A DNA stretch of 26,143 nucleotides from a virus, in the IMG/VR virus record IMGVR_UViG_3300004369_000125, positions 1 through 26,143 of that record. One strand, 5' to 3'. Of the stretch, positions 22,001 to 25,514 are shown in pieces. The notes under the pieces are model-generated. The model was not told where the DNA came from and searched no databases. It saw nothing but the letters and a program-made list of their open reading frames with translations. Positions within the stretch are counted from its first letter, which is position 1, and each line of letters starts with the position of its first letter. A program made the position numbers and the translations under genes.

Positions 22001-22882
22001 TTTACTGTCCCTTATAAAAATTTCTACATCAGATACTGATGCAGATGTATTATTAACTGTAATATCATTAACTGATTTGTATATTGCTTGACCTTCTAAC
22101 TCAAAAGGATCCCCAGAAATTTTTTCAACAACAACCACTTCTCTTCTAATAAATTCAGCAGAAGATGGTTTTATAAGATTTCTCTCAAGATCTAATACTT
22201 CTGCCTTAACTCCATAAAGAACTTTGAAAAGAATTCTAACAGATTCTGCAATCCCTTTTGATTGATAAAAATTTCTTGCATGTTTAATAAACAATCCGGC
22301 ATTTAAGTCAGAAACAAAATTTTGCTCTTCTAATCCTGGAGTAAAAGTTTTTTTAAGTTTTTTATAAAATTCTTGTAAAAAGAGTACGCTTAAGTTTGTT
22401 ATTTTTGTTCCTTGAGTATGAGTTGCAGAAGAAGATGTAGAAAAAACTACACTCTCTTTATTAACATCACTAAAGAAACTTGAAATTCCTACATTATACC
22501 CAGTAATTCCGCAAAATCCACGAATACATCCAGTAAATGTTGTTGGAGTTTTACCAGTATAAGTTATAATTTCATCATCAATTTTTAAAAGTCCGTAATC
22601 ATCTGGATATCCTTTAGTCGAAGTGACAGTAATAATTCCAACAGTTGAATCAATATTGGATGACAACGAAGTTGAACCAATAACAACTTCAGGAATAAGA
22701 TTATCTAATTTTAAATATACGTCAAGATTATTAATTAAATCATCATTAGATCCCTGATTTTCTTGAGAGATATAATATTGTTTAAAAAATTCTACTGCTT
22801 TTGGAAAGTCAGCAACTAAAAATTCTGGAAGTTGGCTCTCAACAATTTTATTGAGTTGCACTCTCTTCTCAAAATGCGACAT
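10010..22882 (-). CDS. Giant gp7-type baseplate wedge protein with YHYH domain and repeated beta modules (4290 aa)
   Basis: A single uninterrupted frame of 4290 codons directly follows gp6, where T4 has gene 7 (1032 aa). QLPEFLVADFPKAVEFFKQY (17-36) and FYQSKGIAESVRILFKVLYG (205-224), followed by VEKISGDPFELEGQAIY, match the C-terminal part of T4 gp7 as I recall it (FYSTKGIEASYKFLFKVLYN). The next gp7 block, YYQNLSYSIKSPIPWE through LHPAGMKNFADVG (H at 2446), appears only about 2,200 residues later. Between and after lie a YHYH domain (GWAYDGNPIYGPYGY, W at 1252), about twelve GxGY modules, about eight NHGFxTGD-type modules and several NGVxQTP modules (near 3063, 3265 and 3800). In T4, gp7 is the central wedge scaffold, so a much enlarged wedge scaffold is the likeliest role. 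It shares the gp25-gp6 transcript, and AGAGG precedes the ATG. A run of nine C residues lies in the frame at 14165-14173. Confidence 0.88.
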   Translation of the reverse strand: MSHFEKRVQLNKIVESQLPEFLVADFPKAVEFFKQYYISQENQGSNDDLINNLDVYLKLDNLIPEVVIGSTSLSSNIDSTVGIITVTSTKGYPDDYGLLKIDDEIITYTGKTPTTFTGCIRGFCGITGYNVGISSFFSDVNKESVVFSTSSSATHTQGTKITNLSVLFLQEFYKKLKKTFTPGLEEQNFVSDLNAGLFIKHARNFYQSKGIAESVRILFKVLYGVKAEVLDLERNLIKPSSAEFIRREVVVVEKISGDPFELEGQAIYKSVNDITVNNTSASVSDVEIFIRDSKEYYKLGLFVGFTDKDAIQGTFTVPGYSKTLEEVAVGSNTITVDSTIGFPEFGKIISGSNIISYTSKSTNQFYGCSGVIAQILINSEIRANEYVFGYGNADKKREVRLRITGVLSEFVALEDISLVEEGEQILIGSIGEIIENPNSNKTYKEVFANSWIYNTSARYKVKSIVGSTFTLLSEIDKSSLKVGDTVDILVGSSETIVSSNATVSSITPSSKQIVLSNISGFTANPLVEYSIRKKIDKVTSSNVALLLGNNKYTASIQNVYTADDSKDGYVTSLSLPEYAINDELIESTLSDGTSTNLGSYDSFFQSYGSIKFSSNVKFIDGDKIVYTANNPLQGLSSGESYYVKSLSSNEIRLYISRSLLSGTDYLKFKPNSNTTGTHTFTLDKHKRRILSSNSILRKFPLSNTISNITGSDRGSQNIGILIDGVEISSPKSSDTIYYGPLEKFEVFNGGKDYDVINPPQIQIATGVGGTALVEPVISGSVKQVFVDPQDFDVKKVISLTLTGANGSGCSLEPIMGSRFREIEFDTRPVSLGGGVDITDETITFIVPHGLVSGEHIFYNQNGNDPVSIGVAGNNTPTGTLVSGDEYVVGFVNTRTIKLFKNDSDATSGINTIGLSTTTSASGIHKFRTISKNTLSKIIVKNSGSGYQHRKLRVASSGISTEYDTIIYKNHGFETGDVVVYSTTGSVISGLSTTVQYSISKINSDSFKLINVGIGATVKTDLVRSKFVEINSTGTGYQIFQYPPVEVTAAVSFGSTITGSFVFTPIITGEIIDTYLYEKGVGYGSTILNLHNRPLVTVKNGKNAQLNPIISNGKILEVQVLSFGSEYFSIPEIVAEDSGVGTGAILRPVISNGKIIDVVVINGGIGYNANTTTLYVRPRGSNAIFAPSVRRLTVNDAERFGVHAKTRTQKIFSNLYENKTQDYLSYGIFGYSQDLAVNLNDNLSGDHSIIIGWAYDGNPIYGPYGYKDPNNIQSGVGIINSGYKLDASSIFDRPSTSIFPQGFFIEDYKFDNSGNLDIHNGRFCKTPEFPNGVYAYFAGVTTSITSNTLELKYPYFVGETFRSKLISENLILNQKDFDFNNSNLVRNTFPYKIADPNADYDFIDEGYEAFQQRSLITSVTRGSVENIDVVDGGVGYKIGEKINFNEEQSGGIGLRAEISELKGKNVTSIETTLDQYNNSIFIRDSDRQVSAYYEFGFDLNNNDSVLVTGLSTSILNLYGTQKVGIITETVGLAATMSTYSATPGGIVEDIFVSSIPQISIGSSLFIKSSVGNETVRILNNYNNGILRVKRFGTAGVGHTYSSEVNVKNNRIKIQVKTQDFTSSLNKLAYFNASQSVGFGTTSGAVISKTFSIGGISNTVSIPCRTIYIPNHPFKTGDQLTFTLPITDSLLVVGISSSSANTFNLPNASTRIDTVFVINKGSDFIGLTTQVGLTTFTDGLFFHSGGSNSNEYFLKSNPIQVTGKIDRLVTLVSTASTHGLTNGDSITLNVKPNTIVGVGTTSALTLRFNENDKKLLVNPVGINSTSINTTTNTITIPNHGFKTGDKIYYESSQVASGLSTGSYYVIEDTRDIFRLSETLYESNPITEKSVNIVGTGDTSHTFAKINPKIDVVRNSDIKFNLNDSSLLGYSFKIFYDKDFKNEFITTYDSTDFNIVGLGSIGIGTASLTINYSKNIPNKLYYTLEKSGYISTADTDVPNYSEINYVDSEYNGTYKIFGISSSAFKISPNKFPSVLSYNKATQTDGIEYTTTSASALNGSIGKIKILSSGFNFKKLPTFTTIDSKDGVNANVVALSTSIGRIKTVRIVNLGFAYLPDKTLRPEIALPTRVGIDNSDVIDKFIIKSGGLKYLNAPDILLQNTINNLIVDSTSLIAITPNGAISEVKQLGPIFGLQSAPHRIVAINNSNGVGISSITTSNSGVATCTITTPILGLTASLFENGDYIFVEGVELSSPTGSGYNSENYNYTFFKVDEFINSNPAILKFSLVDENGVGLTTNPGIAKTSQSGYATIINKKNYPDITVVQKRAFFEENEQLYVNSGTGFLSVDLRVSLVRNDFIKVNGKYKLQIGNKIKGKVSSALAEVTSINKDRAKFKISYSSKQDFGWRNDIGKLNEDYQVVPNNDYYQNLSYSIKSPIPWETLSSPVNSILHPAGMKNFADVGITSSVGISSIVGVSTSIIILDVFNEKRVDTINYFDNSLDIDARGSQSKFLKLENTKLTDYTECRTNRVLIHDDISGKFSSTGFQGDQIEIEEIDVADTNIRYLIQIVDPDSFDTQISEFILQTSSLNSTLFEKYSSHTNQKLGDFSANVAPAPDGTKTLIFTPTDPYDTDLDIKILKRKYLNSFAGIGSISIGSINLISSSVLGIGSVGTATSEKSVYEFSSSNFNGAFATFEIADRFGADVNVIEAVIDFDGTNTYISEYYFDAETISYSASNVGIITAIYDSTAGIVTVKIKGTGITTTSTYDVRSNIVEFANISSGIGTYRFLQSGQPSETERTARLESVVVSSVGIVTIGSYDINTISAVSSLVRVSVGNTSAIHQVVAMYDRRAVTVVPGPFTASKGATGLGTFGGRISGSEFRVEFYPDSPNIQAQSFNEVFYTESDFDNPPPSLTYGSNNQQVFLSAFNSFNGPRANRIDFQLTHEGTPIYQKTFNPSDTTTLNPITGVFTLNNHFYNTGEELIYTPDSTFAGVGKTAMGIGSTANYLGVVTSKLPERVYPIVLSANTFKLATQPGFAQLGIGVTFTDVGIGNAHRLDFTKKLSKTVIAIDGIVQQPVTFTPISHTLQHNEFYTVGGISAGISTFNISGISSIKLQDLLKIDDEYMKVVEVGLSTNVAGQLLGPITGIINSGLAATFPTVSVIRGSVGSAKTTHSNGANVQIFRGSFDIVGTKVFFTDPPRGSARVRRDNSNLPFPKASFSGRTFLRSNYSTNMIFDDISDQFTGIGKTFTLKSGGINTTGVSIGNGIVFVNGVFQTPSTVNNSGNNYEFSIPSSGISSVVFSGITSTDGTFIQSEFDINQNQIPRGGLIVSLGSTFGLGYAPLVGSKVLAEKNSSGAITNIIGIDTYKSPVSISTALYNKVTGILELETSSPHNLVGGERVQLVGLHFTCTPAYSGITTTIFPDHDRSFDITNITSAKKLNVQVGISTITHHYVGFGSIFKHHTLNFGSGYRSPVSIGITDVAYEHRFVRAGVNSVTASSGGPFTPTNATFIPHTGKLTLTILNHGLTTSNTVAIATDGLTFTCSEDNFFTEQTYPRSTDPAAGQNLGITTFTTNTITVGVGSAGGAGTGAVISATVGVGGSLSFTINSAGSGYINPLVIIPEPVYENMSVVGVSRLGIGATTITGQNLLLNLKIGPAQASVGIGSTLSGIIVDETTEATRRKSTQVKQYESLSIVGTGSTLFLVESFQIARPGYNFQIGDVMKVVGLVTAKDYAQPISEFQLEVIETYNDVFSGWSFGEMDYIDSIRLLQNGTRTRFPLLYQGDLLSFESDVNSLLGSEIDLNSVLLIFINGVLQTPGVSYSFQGGTSFIFTEAPDPGDQVDIFFYVGQIGVDVILININESVKIGDELFVRRHPSYATTYDQSRDRTLVDIIASDRTETDIYTGVGINDVILRPIDWTKQKSDKFIKGDIVFKTRDSLEPRIYPTTKIIGDITSSSTEIFVDNALFFNHEELQYGISISTVDGLIVNGSDPVSAAFTATVGTGGTISVVTITNVGLGYSITPIPIKFTAPPIMGVGIGSTATAEANIVGGVVSSITITNPGFGYSTVNPPQVIIEIPKPETELISNITNVQGFAGIITGITTTTGVGGHPLALRINFRALASDANDLQVGYPILVYNTTVGTGVTSVNSGNSSVVGIGTQFLDNVYIVNSKTNNGPEAEILCNIHTNSSVVGIATTGFAVPIGVGIANTIVSLGNISWGRLYNPSAGLERTNPISIGVTGLTVDSGLSTFPTIQRRKFGFRGSGALRKVSLISDISDSQTGGGISLDPEILNN
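14165..14173 (-). repeat. Nine-base C homopolymer inside the gp7-like gene
   Basis: The plus strand reads nine G in a row (C9 on the coding strand) in an otherwise AT-rich gene. It encodes Pro-Pro-Pro in DFDNPPPSLTYG at about residue 2904. Loss of one C would move translation into a frame that stays open to a stop at 14002. Gain of one C reaches a stop (TAA) at 14142-14144. Either event would remove about the last 1,380 residues. Confidence 0.9.
18850..19165 (-). other. YHYH domain within the gp7-like giant
   Basis: Around residue 1252 the giant reads IIGWAYDGNPIYGPYGY KD, followed by IFPQGFFIEDYKFD, NGRFCKTPEFPNGVYAYFAG. This is the signature of the YHYH family (G-W-A-Y/F-D-G-x-P-I-Y-G-P-x-G ... 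D-x-x-N-G-R-F-x-x-T-P-x-F-P-x-G-x-Y-A-Y-F). The domain is common in marine bacterial proteins and in giant structural proteins of T4-like cyanophages. Its biochemical function is not established to my knowledge. It falls inside the insertion that separates the two gp7-like blocks. Boundaries are approximate. Confidence 0.85.
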
Positions 22883-22885
22883 ATT

Positions 22886-24808
22886 TTATTTCCTCTCTAA
22901 TGTTCCGTTTGAATAACTTGAAGTATAATAATCTCTCGTAAATGATACGCCAGAAATATCTTCTCCAGATGCAATGACATCTCTTATCATATTTATTTTA
23001 CTATGTGAAACATCAAAACTCAAATATAAGTCTTTGAGACCAACAACGTCATTCGAATCTGGAAATGCTTGAATTTCTATAATATCATCTGCTTCCACAG
23101 TATTAGTAATATTAACTGTATTAATATTAATTTCTCCTTTAGTATAATCTACTGTTCCGATACTTTTTAAAACAACTTCTAATTTATCAGTCTCATCTTT
23201 ACGAATAGCAGCAATAATACCTTTTCCACTTCCATCTAATTTGCCATTTACCATATTTGGAATATCCGTTAGATAAACAATATTAGTTGATCCATTAACA
23301 CTAAATCCGGTGCTCTTAATGTTATATCCTTCTGGATTAATATGGAACCTATTTCCATAACATATTTCATATTGTGCAAATTGATTCTTAAGAACTTTCA
23401 TGTCTCTTCTAATTTTAATTCTAGTAATATTAGAAGATATTGCACTATCAACTCTATCAATTAATTGAACAATCTTACTATACTTAAATCTTCCCCCAAA
23501 ACGATTCATATCTACATCTTGTGAATATGTTGTAAGTGACTGAATAATATTTGTTTTTAACGTATCGACACTTGAAATTTGTGTAGTGTTGTAATAAACA
23601 AAAGATTCAAGTTCAACATAAAGAATTTTCAGATCAACAATTTCTTGATTAATACCAGCAACTGAATATTGTTTGAGTTTGTTCAGAATGTTTACCTTAT
23701 CAAAATCTGAAACATATGAACCATTTTTTGGTTTGATACTAATTTGAACTCTACCGAATTTCGGTGGAACTAATTCCTCCCCACCAACAACTGCAACAGA
23801 TTCAGTATTTGGATAAATTGACTGAATGATTGCCTCATAATCTTTTGATGTAACTGCTCTGTACTGTGCCGCATACAACCTAGGAGCAAAGTATTTAATT
23901 GACGATACATTCTCTATCTCACCGCCATTCATTGCCTTCTGAACGGTTATAACAGGCACTGTGTTGGTAGGAATAACACTAACGTTTGATTGATCAATAA
24001 ATGTTCCTTGAAAATCAAATTTAGATGGTCCATTACCCGCCTTACCATCAGTAACAATGTACCTAACTGTGACTACGGCATTATTTTCTAATTTTTTACC
24101 AAAATATCCATCACCAAACAATAATTCATGTCTTTCATCTTGAATTTCTTGTGTTAAATAAATTTCCGAATTTTTATTCAGATTTAATATGTTATCTACT
24201 TTTTTAAATTCTCTTCCAAGTCCAGAATCATTAATACCTCTCACATAAGCAACAATAGTTGATGCATCAATATTTGCATTATCTAAAATAAATCTTTGAT
24301 CAATAGAATTATCAACCAAAAACTGCTTTGAAAGAAATGATCCCTGATAAATTTGAATAGGTTCAGTTGCAGTTCCAAACTGTGCAAATCCACTTACAAC
24401 CGATGCAGTTATATTTTCTGGAATTGAAAATCGATATGAAGTATTATCAAACGATCCTACGCACACCAAACCCGCTTGAAGCGTTATAAAACTGCTCGTA
24501 GTACTTGTGGGCACCCTAAACGTTACCTGTGCCTTAGCGGCACTCTTGGAGCGTGGTATATAACCAATATTTCTTGCTAAGGAGACTACATTTTCTCTAA
24601 CTGTTGCTGCATCTAAGAAAGATTCATTTACAATTAAATTTGCATTAAATGCGTTAATATATGTGTTATATGCTAGAGTATCAATAAGCACAGCAAAATT
24701 TGACCCTTCAAAATCAAAATCTGTAAAATTTGAATTTGCGCGAAGATAACTCTTGATCTGAGTTTTAATTTGGTCGAAATCTAAGTTAGTAAACTGTGTA
24801 AAAGGCAT
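22886..24808 (-). CDS. 6: Baseplate wedge protein gp6 (640 aa)
   Basis: This is the T4 gp6 / baseplate J-like family protein. The length is close to T4 gp6 (660 aa). The N-terminus MPFTQFTNLDFDQIKTQIKS leads to DFEGSNFAVLIDTLAYNTYI and then NESFLDAATVRENVVSLARN, IGYIPRSKSAAKAQVTF (about 31-97), the family's most conserved region. Later parts include VTVRYIVTDGKAGNGPSKFD (about 245-265) and APRLYAAQYRAVTSKDYEAI (from about 307), typical of the J-like core. In T4, gp6 dimers form the inner ring of the baseplate that holds wedges together and responds when the sheath contracts. Its stop is 4 bases from the gp25 end of the cluster on one side and its 3' end carries the ribosome-binding site of the gp7-like gene on the other. 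It starts 4 bases after gp25 ends, so it is probably cotranscribed and translationally coupled. Confidence 0.96.
   Translation of the reverse strand: MPFTQFTNLDFDQIKTQIKSYLRANSNFTDFDFEGSNFAVLIDTLAYNTYINAFNANLIVNESFLDAATVRENVVSLARNIGYIPRSKSAAKAQVTFRVPTSTTSSFITLQAGLVCVGSFDNTSYRFSIPENITASVVSGFAQFGTATEPIQIYQGSFLSKQFLVDNSIDQRFILDNANIDASTIVAYVRGINDSGLGREFKKVDNILNLNKNSEIYLTQEIQDERHELLFGDGYFGKKLENNAVVTVRYIVTDGKAGNGPSKFDFQGTFIDQSNVSVIPTNTVPVITVQKAMNGGEIENVSSIKYFAPRLYAAQYRAVTSKDYEAIIQSIYPNTESVAVVGGEELVPPKFGRVQISIKPKNGSYVSDFDKVNILNKLKQYSVAGINQEIVDLKILYVELESFVYYNTTQISSVDTLKTNIIQSLTTYSQDVDMNRFGGRFKYSKIVQLIDRVDSAISSNITRIKIRRDMKVLKNQFAQYEICYGNRFHINPEGYNIKSTGFSVNGSTNIVYLTDIPNMVNGKLDGSGKGIIAAIRKDETDKLEVVLKSIGTVDYTKGEININTVNITNTVEADDIIEIQAFPDSNDVVGLKDLYLSFDVSHSKINMIRDVIASGEDISGVSFTRDYYTSSYSNGTLERK
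22892..22896 (-). promoter_or_regulatory. Shine-Dalgarno AGAGG for the gp7-like giant
   Basis: AGAGG on the minus strand lies 9 bases before the ATG at 22882 and inside the last codons of gp6. It supports the chosen start MSHFEKRVQL and indicates that the giant is translated from the gp25-gp6 message; no promoter box is visible at this junction. Confidence 0.6.
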
Positions 24809-24812
24809 TTGT

Positions 24813-25214
24813 TTATCTTGTTGCCTCTAATATGAATGAAAATTGTTGAGAAGGAAATGCTTGACCTACAATATCGAAAAGGATTTTAACATCAAAACTA
24901 TTATCATCTGGTCTTGGATCGACCTCAATTTCTAAATTTTCAATTCGATCCTCATAAAATTCAACCGTATTACGAATTTGATCTTCAATAACTCTAGAAG
25001 TACCAATATCAACAAATTCAAATAGACTTTTGCGAATATTTGTTCCTAGAGTTGAATTAAAAAATCTTTCAGTCGGAATAGTTTCGACTAAATTGCGAAC
25101 GGATCTGACAATGGCACGTTCATTTGTGAGAATGGGAAGGTCTTTAGTGACTGGATGTGGATCAAATGATAAACTAATATCTTTAAATGCTCTTGAAATC
25201 CTCTGAACTGCCAT
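24813..25214 (-). CDS. 25: Baseplate wedge protein gp25 (133 aa)
   Basis: A 133-residue protein, almost the length of T4 gp25 (132 aa). Matches include MAVQRISRAFKDISLSFDPH, the FFNSTLGTNIRKSLFEF block (51-67), corresponding to 'FxPxxGxxLxxxLFE' in the gp25/TssE family, and FYEDRIENLEIEV (86-98), corresponding to the family's 'NYEPRI..L.V.V'. In T4, gp25 sits at the top of the wedge and nucleates the sheath. The usual Pro of the conserved E-P-R triad appears as Asp here (E88-D89-R90). A late promoter box lies 23 bases upstream of the ATG. The Shine-Dalgarno sequence is weak, but the start agrees with the family's N-terminus. It is followed by gp6 after 4 bases. Confidence 0.95.
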   Translation of the reverse strand: MAVQRISRAFKDISLSFDPHPVTKDLPILTNERAIVRSVRNLVETIPTERFFNSTLGTNIRKSLFEFVDIGTSRVIEDQIRNTVEFYEDRIENLEIEVDPRPDDNSFDVKILFDIVGQAFPSQQFSFILEATR

Positions 25215-25237
25215 TGAAGGGGTACTTTTCGTTCAAT

Positions 25238-25245
25238 TATTTATA
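25238..25245 (-). promoter_or_regulatory. T4-type late promoter box TATAAATA (gp25-gp6-gp7 cluster)
   Basis: An exact TATAAATA on the minus strand lies in the 35-base gap between the 67-aa gene and gp25. The box ends 23 bases before the gp25 ATG, giving a leader of about 18 bases. It should start the message for gp25, gp6 and the 4290-aa giant, about 15 kb of coding sequence. Confidence 0.72.
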
Positions 25246-25249
25246 CCCA

Positions 25250-25453
25250 CTATCCACAAATCTTACCATAAGTTGGTTCTGTGCCATAACCCCAGTCATC
25301 ATAGTCTTCGTCGTTACGAATTTTCTCATGAAGTTCGTTTTGTTGTACAAAATCATGCTTTTTTGGTGTTATGTCATCATTTGCAATCTCACGAAGCATT
25401 TTTTGATGCTGTTTATTTGCTAAATTATCCAAAAAATCGTTTTCTGGGTGCAT
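25250..25453 (-). CDS. Small acidic hypothetical protein (67 aa)
   Basis: A 67-residue, highly polar protein beginning MHPENDFLDNLANKQHQKML and ending EDYDDWGYGTEPTYGKICG. The first two thirds could be helical. The tail is acidic and aromatic (NDEDYDDWGYG) and ends with a single Cys. No signal peptide, membrane span or known domain was recognised. The start is supported by AAAGAGG 4 bases before the ATG. It ends just before the late promoter for gp25, so it probably belongs to the upstream unit with the partial gene on its right. It looks like the small proteins found beside gp25 in marine T4-like phages, but I cannot assign a function. Two other frames are open across part of this stretch, but only this one has a ribosome-binding site. 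Confidence 0.72.
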   Translation of the reverse strand: MHPENDFLDNLANKQHQKMLREIANDDITPKKHDFVQQNELHEKIRNDEDYDDWGYGTEPTYGKICG

Positions 25454-25457
25454 AATT

Positions 25458-25490
25458 CCTCTTTAAAGTTTTGTAGAGAACTTTTAGAGG
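25458..25490 (-). promoter_or_regulatory. Possible hairpin covering the ribosome-binding site of the 67-aa gene
   Basis: On the minus strand CCTCTAAAAG (25490-25481) can pair with CTTTAAAGAGG (25468-25458) across a 12-base loop. The stem has a CCTCT/AGAGG half and an AAAG/CTTT half separated by a one-by-two A mismatch. The 3' arm contains the Shine-Dalgarno AGAGG, 4 bases from the ATG at 25453. Pairing would hide the ribosome-binding site. No U-run follows, so it is not a typical terminator. Confidence 0.4.
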
Positions 25491-25506
25491 GGTTTCTATC
25501 CCAAAA

Positions 25507-25514
25507 TATTTATT
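25507..25514 (-). promoter_or_regulatory. Weak late-promoter-like box AATAAATA
   Basis: The minus strand reads AATAAATA, one mismatch from TATAAATA. It overlaps the stop codon of the partial gene to the right and lies 53 bases before the 67-aa start. It could give the 67-aa gene its own late transcript, starting upstream of the hairpin, but chance occurrence in AT-rich DNA is quite possible. Confidence 0.25.

Noticed and set aside
22985-23000. TATTTATT inside gp6 as a late promoter for the gp7-like gene
   Set aside because: It has one mismatch to the consensus, lies inside gp6 coding sequence over 100 bases from the next start, and such near matches are frequent in this base composition.
25250-25455. 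Plus-strand open frames at 25187-25423 and 25273-25455
   Set aside because: Both overlap the 67-aa minus-strand gene, which has a good ribosome-binding site and the same orientation as all neighbours. The plus-strand readings have no such support.
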